Below, piece after piece: positions 1-6,840 of a stretch of DNA of 25,467 nt. Below the pieces are notes generated by a model. It ran no database searches. It was given only the letters and a program-made list of their open reading frames with translations, and was not told the origin of the DNA. The translations under genes and the position numbers were made by a program. The stretch covers positions 1-25,467 of the forward strand of contig JAKLEF010000002.1 of assembly GCA_022703195.1 (NCBI GenBank). Reading direction: 5' to 3'. Source of the stretch: Candidatus Fermentibacterota bacterium. Its GTDB lineage: Bacteria; Fermentibacterota; Fermentibacteria; Fermentibacterales; Fermentibacteraceae. The number at the start of each line of letters is the position of its first letter. Positions within the stretch are counted from its first letter, which is position 1.

Positions 1-654
1 CCGATAGGATGCGAAATCGTAACGGGTCGCCAGCCAGAATGCAGACAGGCCCGCCTTCCGCGATACATCGATCACCATGGCGGAGGCAGCAGAGGGGAGG
101 GTGCCCGCGCCCACGCTACCGGGGTTGAGGATCCAGCCTCCCGGCCTCGTCACCACCTGCGGCTCGTGGGTGTGCCCCACGACGAGCACGTCACAGCCGT
201 TCCTGGAGAGCTGGAGGTCGTAGACCTCGTCGGCCGCCGCGGGCGGCAGCGATCCGGCGACGTTCCCCGGCAGCCCGTGCGTGAAGAGCATCCTCCTGCC
301 CTCCACGTCGAGCCGGAACTCATCCGGGAGGCTCCTGAGCCAGGAGGAGGCCCCCCTCGAGACGCGCTCCCTCGTCCATGCCAGCACTTCGTCGGCAAGC
401 CTCTCCCAGTGGGAGTTCACGAACTCGTCGCCCGTGCTGTCCCTGCGCCTTGCCACGGCCCTGTCGCAGTTGCCCTGGATCGACTCGACTTCGTGCTCCC
501 TGGCGAAGGAAACGCACTCCTCCGGGCAGGGGCCGAAGTGCACCAGGTCGCCCAGGTTCACCACCATGTCGGGAGATTCGAGGAGCAGTGCCCGCCAGGC
601 GCTCTGGAGCGCCGGCAGGTTGCCATGGACGTCGGCCAGCACGCCTATCCTCAA
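1..654 (-). CDS. YfcE/MJ0936-type calcineurin-like metallophosphoesterase, 3' end outside the window
   Basis: The 218 visible residues carry the ordered metal-binding motifs of the metallophosphoesterase fold: ADVHGN (D8, H10), NLGDLVH (D36, H39), QGNCD (N62, D64), FTHG (H126) and VVGHTHEP (H161, H163), followed by ILNPGSVG. The GNCD variant and the GHTH...NPGSVG ending are what I expect of small YfcE-like phosphodiesterases of about 160-240 aa, so only a few C-terminal residues should be missing beyond base 1. The protein has no signal peptide and is probably cytoplasmic. The start is TTG at 654; its TTGA overlaps the stop of the NamZ-like gene, so it should be translationally coupled as the fourth gene of the alr operon. 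The substrate cannot be read from the sequence; a phosphodiester is inferred from the family. Confidence 0.9.
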   Translation of the reverse strand, partial: MRIGVLADVHGNLPALQSAWRALLLESPDMVVNLGDLVHFGPCPEECVSFAREHEVESIQGNCDRAVARRRDSTGDEFVNSHWERLADEVLAWTRERVSRGASSWLRSLPDEFRLDVEGRRMLFTHGLPGNVAGSLPPAAADEVYDLQLSRNGCDVLVVGHTHEPQVVTRPGGWILNPGSVGAGTLPSAASAMVIDVSRKAGLSAFWLATRYDFASYR

Positions 655-1859
655 ACCCTGAAGCTCCTGTCGTAAAGGAGGCTCGCGCCGACGGCGCGCA
701 CGTGGGCGGGAATGTCCGCCCCTGCCATGCCGGCGAGGAGAGCCGTGTCGCCAGCCTCCACCGCCGCCCGGTACCGCGGGGAACCCGAGAGTATGTCCAC
801 AGGCATCCTGTCGTAGACGTACTCGTAAGGAGGCGGGCGCCAGCCCGTCCCCCCGCTCCGGAAGCACACGGCGAGTATAGCCAATCCGGCGGCGAACGGG
901 CGGAACGATTCCCGGTCCGTCACCGTGAGGATCGCGCCCCTGCAGGTCTCCCCCGCGTGCTTCGAGAAGGTGGGGACGAACCTGTGAGGCGACAGCACCG
1001 CCCCCGCGAGGGCTTCCGATCCGTTCAGACCGTCGCAGATCCCGCCCTCGTCGAGCCAGGGGGCGCCGAACACCTCGAAGGGCCTGCAGGTGCCCCTGCC
1101 CTCGGACAGGTTCGTGGCCTCCAGAAGGCACATTCCCGGGTAGACCAGGGCCGTGGCGGGAGTGGGCATGTTGGGGGAGGGATGCACCCAGGGGTACCCC
1201 CGGGGGAATCCCTCGAGGTCGCAGGTGGCGAACCTCTTCACCCCCGGCTCCGGCAGGCCGTCGAGGACGGCGAAGTGCCGCGCGAGCTCGCCCGTCGACA
1301 TGCCGTGCCTCACCGGCAGGGGATACATGCCCACGTACGAGAGCATGTCGCCGTCCTGCACAGGGCCCTCCACCCTCGTGAGTCCTGCGGGATTGAACCT
1401 GTCCAGCACCAGCACCGGTATGCCGGAACGCGCGGCGCACCTCATGGTGAGCGCCATCGCGTAGACGTAGGTGTAGTACCTCGAACCGACGTCCTGGAGG
1501 TCCACCACGACGCAGTCGATCCCGGAGAGCATGCCGGGGGAGGGTTCGCGGCTCTCGCCGTACAGGCTGTGGACAGGGATGCCCCAGTACGGATGGGGAT
1601 GTGTGGACCACTCGATCATGTTGTCCTGCGTCTGCCCCCAGAACCCGTGCTGCGGGCCCAGGAGCGCCGCCAGCTCGATCCCCGGCATGCCGTGGAGGAC
1701 TTCGGCGGCCGTCCTGCAGCGCCTGTCGACGGCGGCATGATGCGTCAGCAGGGCCACCCTGCGCCCGGGGACGTCGCCTGGCACGAGGAGGTCTAGCCCG
1801 GTGAGGGGCCCGCCGCAGATGCCGTTTCCGGCTGCGTTCCCTTCGGAGGTGGAGGGCAT
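651..1859 (-). CDS. namZ: DUF1343 / NamZ-like exo-beta-N-acetylmuramidase
   Basis: The 402-residue protein shows DUF1343 signatures along its length: LLGPQHGFWG (67-75), DLQDVGSRYYTY (120-131), VLDRFNPAGLTRVEGP (151-166), HPSPNMP (226-232) and NLSEGRGTCRPFE (250-262). NamZ enzymes release N-acetylmuramic acid from the non-reducing end of peptidoglycan fragments. Many relatives are exported, but this one has no recognisable signal peptide, which suggests it acts on recycled muropeptide sugars in the cytoplasm. The start is ATG 1859. The frame stays open upstream to 2264, but that extension overlaps the MBL gene in another frame and has no family similarity. The start codon shares one base with the MBL stop (TGATG), which implies coupled translation. 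The family assignment is firm; the exact reaction is inferred. Confidence 0.88.
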   Translation of the reverse strand: MPSTSEGNAAGNGICGGPLTGLDLLVPGDVPGRRVALLTHHAAVDRRCRTAAEVLHGMPGIELAALLGPQHGFWGQTQDNMIEWSTHPHPYWGIPVHSLYGESREPSPGMLSGIDCVVVDLQDVGSRYYTYVYAMALTMRCAARSGIPVLVLDRFNPAGLTRVEGPVQDGDMLSYVGMYPLPVRHGMSTGELARHFAVLDGLPEPGVKRFATCDLEGFPRGYPWVHPSPNMPTPATALVYPGMCLLEATNLSEGRGTCRPFEVFGAPWLDEGGICDGLNGSEALAGAVLSPHRFVPTFSKHAGETCRGAILTVTDRESFRPFAAGLAILAVCFRSGGTGWRPPPYEYVYDRMPVDILSGSPRYRAAVEAGDTALLAGMAGADIPAHVRAVGASLLYDRSFRV

Positions 1860-2626
1860 CAGAACTCGAGGCGGTCGCCGCGCATGAGGAGGACGGCCCT
1901 GTCCCCGAGGCGCCGCGAGAGGTCCCGGTCTATCTCCTGCCTGTACCACGGCTTCAGGTGGAACGCGTATATGGGCGCGCCCGGCCTGTCCAGCGCGCGC
2001 AGCTCGCGCTCGAGCAGGCCCGGGGTGAGGTGGTCGCTCGCGATCGCCAGGTCGGTCATCGAGTCGGGGAACGACACCTCGGCGATGATCATGGCTATGT
2101 CGGGGAGCTCGCGCGCCCTCTCCCAGATCTCGGTGGAGGGGCCAGTGTCGCCGGTGTAGATCGCGGCCCGCCCGCCGGGGGATCTCAGCAGGAAGCCCCT
2201 GGCCCCCGCCCCGTGGTTCACGGGCACTGGCATGGCAGAGAGCCCTCCCGGCAGGTCCATCCACACTCGGTCCTCGATGGTCTCGTAGACGATGGCCGGT
2301 CCGTGGGTGGTCCTTATCCGGCTGAAGTCGGGCCAGACCAGGTCGTTCATGTAGTGGGTCCTGACGGCCTGGAGCGCCGCGTGGCTGCCCAGCACGCGCA
2401 GGGGCGCGTCCCTCAGGCTGGCTGCGGCGTCTGCCACGAAACCGAGCTCGAGGATGTGGTCGAGGTGTGCGTGAGTGAGGAGGACCGCCTCGATCGCGCG
2501 CTGCTCGTCGTCGCGCAGGCTGGCCGCGGAACCCGCGTCGATCAGCAGCGACGGGCCGACCTTCATGGCCACGAGGGAGCTCCCGGAGTGTTTCCCGCCA
2601 TCGGCGCCCAGAACGTCGACGTACAT
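1859..2626 (-). CDS. MBL-fold hydrolase resembling class II 3',5'-cyclic-nucleotide phosphodiesterase
   Basis: The 255-residue protein has the metallo-beta-lactamase signature THAHLDH (H52, H54, D56, H57), VNHG (H138), YTGDTGPSTEIW (D160) and FHLKP (H223). Two C-terminal motifs, AEVSFP (182-187) and SDHLTP (197-202), match the class II cyclic-nucleotide phosphodiesterase pattern better than glyoxalase II or RNase Z. It probably hydrolyses a cyclic nucleotide or a similar small phosphodiester in the cytoplasm with two metal ions. The start at ATG 2626 shares its A with the stop of alr (TGATG), and the gene overlaps the NamZ gene the same way, so the three are translated as a unit. Why a possible cAMP hydrolase sits among cell-wall genes is unclear. 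An alternative is a generic MBL hydrolase acting on a cyclic sugar phosphate. Confidence 0.8.
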   Translation of the reverse strand: MYVDVLGADGGKHSGSSLVAMKVGPSLLIDAGSAASLRDDEQRAIEAVLLTHAHLDHILELGFVADAAASLRDAPLRVLGSHAALQAVRTHYMNDLVWPDFSRIRTTHGPAIVYETIEDRVWMDLPGGLSAMPVPVNHGAGARGFLLRSPGGRAAIYTGDTGPSTEIWERARELPDIAMIIAEVSFPDSMTDLAIASDHLTPGLLERELRALDRPGAPIYAFHLKPWYRQEIDRDLSRRLGDRAVLLMRGDRLEF

Positions 2627-3798
2627 CAGGACACCTCCACGCGGGCGCGCTCCGGCCCGCTTCCGGCGCTCACTACCCTCCTGGGGAGCAGGGGGTTTAT
2701 CCTGGCCACGACCTCGTAGTTGATGGTGCCGGCCCAGGAGGCCAGCATCTCGGCCGGGACGCACTCGTCGCCGTCGCGCCCGAGCAGGACCACCTCGTCC
2801 TCGAGGGCTGCGCCGGGCACGTCGGTGACGTCGGCCATGCACAGGTTCATGCAGATGCGCCCGACCACAGGCGCGCGCTTGCCTCGCACGAGCACGTGTG
2901 CGGCGTTCCCGAGCGCCCTGTCGTATCCGTCGTAGTAGCCCACCGGCAGCACGGCGATGCGGCTCGGCCGCGTGGTGCGGTAGCTGCAGCCGTACCCGAT
3001 GAAGCTGCCCGAAGGCATCTCCTTGAGCTGGGCAATGCGGGTCTTCCAGGCCAGCACCGGCCTGAGGCCGGGCACGGGGCGGCCAGAGAGGCCTGCGGAG
3101 AGGTAAGTCTCGCGCGACGGCCAGAGGCCGTACAGGCCGATGCCGGCCCTGATCATGTCGAACGACGTCTCGGGGAAGAGGATGGCCGCGGCGGTGCAGG
3201 CCGTGTGGACCACACGCGGCCTGTCGGGCCCGAAGCTCTCGAGCACCCTGCCGAACACAGCGAGCTGCGACTCGGCATAGGAGTGGTTCAGGGTGTCCTC
3301 GATGTTGGCGAAATGGGTCGAGAGCCCCTCCAGTTCAGCACCGGGGATGGCGCGCGCCCTGGAGGCGAACTCGGCGGCCCGCCCGGGATGTATGCCCTGC
3401 CTCCCGGTGCCCGTCTCGACCTTGAGATGCAGCCTGGCGGGCGTGCGGGGAGAGGCGCATGCACGCAGGGCGTCGAGCGTCTCGAAGTTGTAGACGGTCA
3501 GGCGGAGGTCTTCAGCGATGGCTTCGGGGAGCCTGCCCAGCGGGACGTGCCCGAGCACGAGAACGGGCCGGGCTTCACCCAGCCTCCGCAGTGCTATTCC
3601 CTCGTCGAGAGAGTTGACGCCCAGCCAGTCCGCCCCGGGGATGAGCCCGGCCATCTCGGCCAGCCCGTGGCCGTATGCGTTGCTCTTCACCACCGCGCAC
3701 ACCTGCGGGGAGCCCCCCGCGGCACGGCGGAGCTCTTCCAGGTTGTGCCCTGGCGCTTCCGCATCGAGTTCCACCCACACGAGATCGCCTGCGCTCAT
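2626..3798 (-). CDS. alr: Alanine racemase
   Basis: The 390 residues match fold-type III alanine racemase end to end. AVVKSNAYGHG carries the PLP lysine K38, HLKVETGTGRQG (124-135) corresponds to the carbamylated-lysine/Arg segment, STHFA is at 160-164, and MIRAGIGLYG is at 215-224. A Tyr near 269 in IGYG is the likely second catalytic base, followed by LPVGYYDGYDR and RICMNLCMADVT. The enzyme interconverts L- and D-alanine for peptidoglycan. The usual C-M-D-Q is C-M-N-L here, an uncommon change near the substrate pocket. No Shine-Dalgarno precedes ATG 3798, and a candidate promoter places the transcript start at or beside the ATG, so the gene may be leaderless. It heads a four-gene coupled operon with the MBL, NamZ and phosphoesterase genes. 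Confidence 0.95.
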   Translation of the reverse strand: MSAGDLVWVELDAEAPGHNLEELRRAAGGSPQVCAVVKSNAYGHGLAEMAGLIPGADWLGVNSLDEGIALRRLGEARPVLVLGHVPLGRLPEAIAEDLRLTVYNFETLDALRACASPRTPARLHLKVETGTGRQGIHPGRAAEFASRARAIPGAELEGLSTHFANIEDTLNHSYAESQLAVFGRVLESFGPDRPRVVHTACTAAAILFPETSFDMIRAGIGLYGLWPSRETYLSAGLSGRPVPGLRPVLAWKTRIAQLKEMPSGSFIGYGCSYRTTRPSRIAVLPVGYYDGYDRALGNAAHVLVRGKRAPVVGRICMNLCMADVTDVPGAALEDEVVLLGRDGDECVPAEMLASWAGTINYEVVARINPLLPRRVVSAGSGPERARVEVS

Positions 3799-3804
3799 GG
3801 CGAA

Positions 3805-3834
3805 AGCATATCAGGTCCCCCGGAATCGATACAA
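3805..3834 (-). promoter_or_regulatory. Candidate sigma70-type promoter of alr (leaderless)
   Basis: On the minus strand TTGTAT (3834-3829) is followed after 18 bases by TATGCT (3810-3805), and the alr ATG begins only seven bases past the -10 box. No ribosome-binding site lies between them. If the boxes are real, the transcript starts at about the A of ATG. Both boxes are imperfect, so this is a moderate call. Confidence 0.4.
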
Positions 3835-3870
3835 CCCGGTGGAGGCGGTGCGCGACCGGCCCGGATGGGT

Positions 3871-3893
3871 TATAACTGCACTCCCTGGAGGTG
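3871..3893 (+). promoter_or_regulatory. Candidate -10 box and ribosome-binding site of the DUF362 gene
   Basis: TATAAC at 3871-3876 would place a transcript start near 3883. It is followed by the strong Shine-Dalgarno GGAGGTG (3887-3893) five bases before ATG 3897. No convincing -35 box is seen 16-18 bases upstream. The ribosome-binding site decides the start: the in-frame GTG at 3891 lies inside the Shine-Dalgarno, so ATG 3897 is preferred. Confidence 0.4.
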
Positions 3894-3896
3894 GGC

Positions 3897-4979
3897 ATGT
3901 CCGAAGTATTCCTGACGAGGAAGACCGATTGCGGACGGGAGGCCATGAAGGCGCTCCTGTCCGGCTTCGCCCCGGGCGTCGACGGGGGCACCGAACTCTA
4001 TGCCGTCAAGATCCATGCCGGCGAGGCGGGCAACACCAGGTTCGTCCCGCCCTCGAAGGTGAACGCGGTGGTCGAGGCCCTGGGGCTGCCCCGGGGCAGG
4101 ACCTTCCTCACCGACACCACCGTGCTGTACAGGGGAAGGAGGCTCACCGCCCCGGCCTACCTCGAACTCGCGCAGGAGCACGGGTTCGGGCTGCCGTCCA
4201 CACCCCCCTTCATCATCGCCGACGGCCTGCGCGGCACCGACGAGGTGTCGGTGAAGCTCCCGTCCTGCTGCGAAGGCCCCTCGGCCAGGATCGCCAGGCT
4301 GGTCACCGAGGCAGATGCGATGGTTGTGATAAGCCACTTCAAGGGCCATCTGCTGACCGGCTTCGGCGGAGCGCTCAAGAATCTCGGGATGGGCTGCGCT
4401 TCGCGGGGGGGGAAGCTCTACCAGCACTCGCCCGTCAAGCCCGCGGTGAGGCCGTCGAAATGCGTGAAGTGCGGCATCTGCATGGCGCACTGCCCGGCGG
4501 GGGCCATCTCGATGCCCTCGGGCCCTGCCGAGATCTCGGCCACGAGGTGCATAGGCTGCGGCGAGTGCATCCAGCGCTGCCCGAAGGGCGCGATAGGGGT
4601 GGACTGGAGCCAGGACAACGGGGTGTTCGTCAGCAGGATGACCGAATACGCCGTGGCGGTCGTCTCCTCCTGCCGCATCCCGGTCTACGTCAACTTCGTG
4701 ACGGGGGTCAGCGGTGACTGCGACTGCCTGGAGGACCAGGGCGGCCTGCTCGTGGACGACATAGGCATCCTGGCCTCGAAGGACCCGGTGGCGCTCGACC
4801 AGGCCTGCCTGGATCTCGTCACCGGGGCCCCTGCCGCGAAGGGTTCGCCGGTGCCCTCCGCCGGGCGCGGGGTGGAAAAGTTCGCGGCCTTCAGGCCCGG
4901 CATCGACGGTACCGCACAGCTCGCCGCCGCGCAGATGCTCGGCCTCGGCTCCCGCCGCTACGACCTGGTGGAGGTCTGA
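3897..4979 (+). CDS. DUF362 domain protein with two [4Fe-4S] ferredoxin motifs
   Basis: The 360-residue protein has a DUF362 N-terminal part (IISHFKGH near 144-151 and GALKNLGMG near 158-166 are family hallmarks). A bacterioferredoxin-type insert follows with CVKCGICMAHCP (C189, C192, C195, C199) and CIGCGECIQRCP (C218, C221, C224, C228). The C-terminal half ends in the conserved DDIGILASKDPVALDQAC segment (287-304). Proteins of this type are cytoplasmic iron-sulfur proteins common in anaerobes and of unproven function, probably electron carriers or maturation factors. The gene is transcribed away from alr, stands alone, and is followed at 5035 by a strong terminator. The start ATG 3897 has an ideal ribosome-binding site. 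The family is certain; the role is not known. Confidence 0.92.
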   Translation: MSEVFLTRKTDCGREAMKALLSGFAPGVDGGTELYAVKIHAGEAGNTRFVPPSKVNAVVEALGLPRGRTFLTDTTVLYRGRRLTAPAYLELAQEHGFGLPSTPPFIIADGLRGTDEVSVKLPSCCEGPSARIARLVTEADAMVVISHFKGHLLTGFGGALKNLGMGCASRGGKLYQHSPVKPAVRPSKCVKCGICMAHCPAGAISMPSGPAEISATRCIGCGECIQRCPKGAIGVDWSQDNGVFVSRMTEYAVAVVSSCRIPVYVNFVTGVSGDCDCLEDQGGLLVDDIGILASKDPVALDQACLDLVTGAPAAKGSPVPSAGRGVEKFAAFRPGIDGTAQLAAAQMLGLGSRRYDLVEV

Positions 4980-5034
4980 CGCTCCAGGCGGTTCAACCGG
5001 TTCCGGGTCTCCGGTATGGCGCCGTAATGACGGA

Positions 5035-5058
5035 GGGGCCCCCCGCGGGGGCCCCTTT
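5035..5058 (+). terminator. Rho-independent terminator after the DUF362 gene
   Basis: A perfect 9-bp stem, GGGGCCCCC (5035-5043) and GGGGGCCCC (5047-5055), closes a 3-base loop and is followed by TTT and a pyrimidine run. It lies between the convergent DUF362 and mscL genes. The plus-strand T run favours termination of DUF362. Read from the other strand it may also stop mscL transcripts. Confidence 0.8.
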
Positions 5059-5074
5059 CTCACTTACAGCGGTA

Positions 5075-5488
5075 CTAGCGGTTCTGCCTGAGCAGGTCGC
5101 GGATCTCCGTCAGCAGCTTCACGTCGGCCGGAGGCTCCGCCGGGGCCGCCGGGGCCGTCTCCCTCTTCTTCGTCAGCTTCGTCACGGACCTCACGATCAG
5201 GAAGAGCACGAACGCGATGATGAGGAAGTTGACCAGCTTGTTGGCGAAGACACCGTAGTTGATGGTCACTGGGACGGGGGGCATCCCCGCCTCGACCGCC
5301 GGCTTCGAGCCTATCGTCAGCGAGAGGTCGGAGAAGTCCATGCCGCCCACCACGAGCCCGATGGGGGGCATGATGACGTCCTCGACCGCCGACGACACGA
5401 TGGCTCCGAAGGCCGCACCGATGATCACCGCCACAGCCAGGTCGAGCACGTTGCCCTTCATGGCGAAGTCGCGGAACTCCTTCAGCAC
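5075..5488 (-). CDS. mscL: Large-conductance mechanosensitive channel MscL
   Basis: The 137-residue protein matches MscL along its full length. An amphipathic N-terminus (LKEFRDFAMKGNVLDLAVAV) leads into TM1 with the gate glycines (IIGAAFGAIVSSAVEDVIMPPIG, about 22-44). A periplasmic loop covers about 45-76, TM2 is NYGVFANKLVNFLIIAFVLFLIV (about 77-99), and a charged cytoplasmic bundle ends VKLLTEIRDLLRQN. It forms the homopentameric emergency valve of the inner membrane that opens on hypo-osmotic shock. An Ala/Pro-rich linker (111-121) precedes the C-terminal helix. The start is GTG 5488 with GGAGG six bases upstream. The gene seems monocistronic. Confidence 0.97.
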   Translation of the reverse strand: MLKEFRDFAMKGNVLDLAVAVIIGAAFGAIVSSAVEDVIMPPIGLVVGGMDFSDLSLTIGSKPAVEAGMPPVPVTINYGVFANKLVNFLIIAFVLFLIVRSVTKLTKKRETAPAAPAEPPADVKLLTEIRDLLRQNR

Positions 5489-5542
5489 GTCATCCCTCCC
5501 CTTCCGGCCGCACGGCCCGCACTGTCACGATCCATGATGCAG

Positions 5543-5561
5543 GGGCTCCCCACGGGAGCCC
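5543..5561 (-). terminator. Hairpin between the small secreted gene and mscL
   Basis: G-GGCTCCC and GGGAGCC-C form an 8-bp stem with a CAC loop (5543-5550 / 5554-5561), ten bases past the stop of the 5572-5913 gene. No T run follows on the minus strand, so it is either a weak terminator or a 3'-end stabilising hairpin. Confidence 0.4.
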
Positions 5562-5571
5562 TGGATCAGCT

Positions 5572-5913
5572 TCAACCGCCTGTCGAATAGGCCTGGGCGG
5601 CGTCGAGATCGTCGAGGGTCACCGCCCACTCCACCGAGCCCATGACCGGGGAGTTCATGCGGGTGTAGGTGTCCCCGTCCTCGTCGATCAGCCTGATGCT
5701 GTAGATGCCTGTGGGCAGCTCGATGGAGAGGGTCTCCCCCTCGGTGAGGGTCGAGTCGCCGAGCCTGTTCTCACCCCAGCCCGCCGCACCGAACGGCGAG
5801 ATGTACACGGACATCATGTCCCATCCACCGGTGGTGTTTGTGATGGCGAGCGAGGACGCCGACGCCTGCGCGGCCAGCCCGGCGACGGCGAGCGCCAAGA
5901 TGATCCTTGCCAA
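5572..5913 (-). CDS. Small secreted beta-domain protein (vYISP...WGenrLG...YsiRLiDEDGDtYt type)
   Basis: The 113-residue protein begins with a clear Sec signal peptide (MARIILALAVAGLAAQASAS; likely cleavage after ASA, near residue 19). It is followed by one compact domain with VYISPFGAAGWGENRLG (36-52), a TEGETLSIELPTG turn (57-69) and IRLIDEDGDTYTR (73-85). I recognise this pattern from unnamed small exported bacterial proteins; no enzymatic residues stand out. It probably acts in the periplasm or outside the cell. The start is TTG 5913, four bases after GGAGG. Its same-strand neighbour upstream is the Dabb gene, 34 bases away, so the two may be co-transcribed. Function unknown. Confidence 0.75.
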   Translation of the reverse strand: MARIILALAVAGLAAQASASSLAITNTTGGWDMMSVYISPFGAAGWGENRLGDSTLTEGETLSIELPTGIYSIRLIDEDGDTYTRMNSPVMGSVEWAVTLDDLDAAQAYSTGG

Positions 5914-5947
5914 TTCGCCTCCCGTCAGGAGCGTGCGGGGCCCGGTC

Positions 5948-6253
5948 CTAGTCGACCAGGTAGTCGACGCTCCGCCTGTCTGTGCAAACCGACCTCACGA
6001 TCGGCACCACGGCCATGTGGGCCGGGTGCTCCCTGTAGACCTCGAGCGCCTTCGCCGACTCGAACTCGGAGAAGAGCACTATCTCGGAAGAGTCTGCCGA
6101 AGTCGTGGTCGCGACCCCGACCTCGAGCCTCTTCAGCCCGGGTATCCTCCCATTCAGGGACTCGAGGGCCCGCTTCACGCGGAGCGCGTTCACCGGGCCG
6201 GTTCCCGGATCGCCGCTCTCCCTCACCTTCCACATCACGACGTGCCTGATCAT
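5948..6253 (-). CDS. Dabb (stress-responsive dimeric alpha/beta-barrel) protein
   Basis: The 101 residues fit a single Dabb domain: MIRHVVMWKV (strand 1), an ALRVKRALESLNGRIPGLKRLEVGV helix-strand unit (23-47), EIVLFSEFES (57-66), and YREHPAHMAVVPIVRSV (73-89), which carries the family's conserved Y-x-x-H-P-x-H motif. Dabb proteins dimerise into a small barrel; members act in stress tolerance or as small-molecule cyclases, and many have no known reaction. The start ATG 6253 has GGAGG three bases upstream. The gene diverges from arfB across 113 bases and could form a short operon with the secreted gene downstream. Confidence 0.9.
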   Translation of the reverse strand: MIRHVVMWKVRESGDPGTGPVNALRVKRALESLNGRIPGLKRLEVGVATTTSADSSEIVLFSEFESAKALEVYREHPAHMAVVPIVRSVCTDRRSVDYLVD

Positions 6254-6366
6254 CGTCCTCCGCTCCGAGGGCTCAGCCCGCTGGACAAGGAGACTGATCC
6301 GGAATATACCCCCGGAGGCTGGCCGATAGTCCAGCTTTCAAGGAAACGCGCGGGGGAGATACAGGG

Positions 6367-6786
6367 ATGCCTCTCGAGATACACCCGGACGACCTGAGGT
6401 TCCGCTTCGGCAGGACCGGCGGGCCCGGCGGGCAGAACGTCAACAAGGTGAACACGGCGGTGAGGCTCTTGTACGACTACGCACGGTCGAGCTTCCTCAC
6501 CGACGGGCAGAAGGCGCTCCTGTCGGCCGTGGCGACCCGTACGCGCGACGGGGAATCCGTGATAGTGGTCGAGGCGGACACCCACCGCACCCAGGGCATG
6601 AACCGGGCGCTCGCCCTCAGGAAGCTCCAGGATATCGTCGACAGGGCTCTCGAACCGCCCCCTCCCGAGCGGGTGGTCGTCACTGGCCTGCCTGCCTCGG
6701 CCAGGGCCGCAAGGGCCAAGCGGAAGAGGAGGCGGGGAGCGGTCAAGGCATCCCGCCGCGACACCTTCGAGGAGGAGTGGGAGTAG
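6367..6786 (+). CDS. arfB: Alternative ribosome-rescue factor ArfB (YaeJ/ICT1-type peptidyl-tRNA hydrolase)
   Basis: The 139-residue protein has the release-factor motif RTGGPGGQNVNKVNT, with the catalytic GGQ at 21-23, and lacks the codon-recognition domains of RF1/RF2. The C-terminal tail from about 110 is very basic (ASARAARAKRKRRRGAVKASRR), as expected of the ArfB tail that enters the empty mRNA channel of a stalled ribosome. It hydrolyses peptidyl-tRNA on non-stop complexes. The length is typical (about 140 aa). The start ATG 6367 follows GGGGGAG at eight bases. It is a single gene that diverges from the Dabb gene and converges on the 6841 gene. PrfH/RF-like paralogues are the alternative but are longer. 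Confidence 0.9.
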   Translation: MPLEIHPDDLRFRFGRTGGPGGQNVNKVNTAVRLLYDYARSSFLTDGQKALLSAVATRTRDGESVIVVEADTHRTQGMNRALALRKLQDIVDRALEPPPPERVVVTGLPASARAARAKRKRRRGAVKASRRDTFEEEWE

Positions 6787-6800
6787 CCCGGCGTCCTCCA

Positions 6801-6820
6801 TGCCGCCGTCCGTGGCGGTA
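6801..6820. terminator. Short hairpin between convergent arfB and methyltransferase genes
   Basis: TGCCGCC (6801-6807) and GGCGGTA (6814-6820) pair over 7 bp with one G-T wobble and a 6-base loop, in the 54-base gap between two convergent genes. No T run follows on either strand, so it is only a possible bidirectional terminator. Confidence 0.3.
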
Positions 6821-6840
6821 CAGGGAGGCGGTGAGCGAGA

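Noticed and set aside
378..1796. Long plus-strand open frame (472 codons) opposite the NamZ-like gene
   Set aside because: Very Arg/Pro/His-rich, no family motifs, no ribosome-binding site; it mirrors the high-GC codon bias of the real minus-strand gene.
1860..2264. N-terminal extension joining NamZ to the MBL region as one protein
   Set aside because: The upstream part is in a different frame from the MBL motifs and has no similarity; ATG 1859 gives the expected family length and a TGATG coupling.
3807..3818. TATCAGGTCC near alr matching part of the 8176/8261 repeat
   Set aside because: Only ten bases match, without shared context; probably coincidence.
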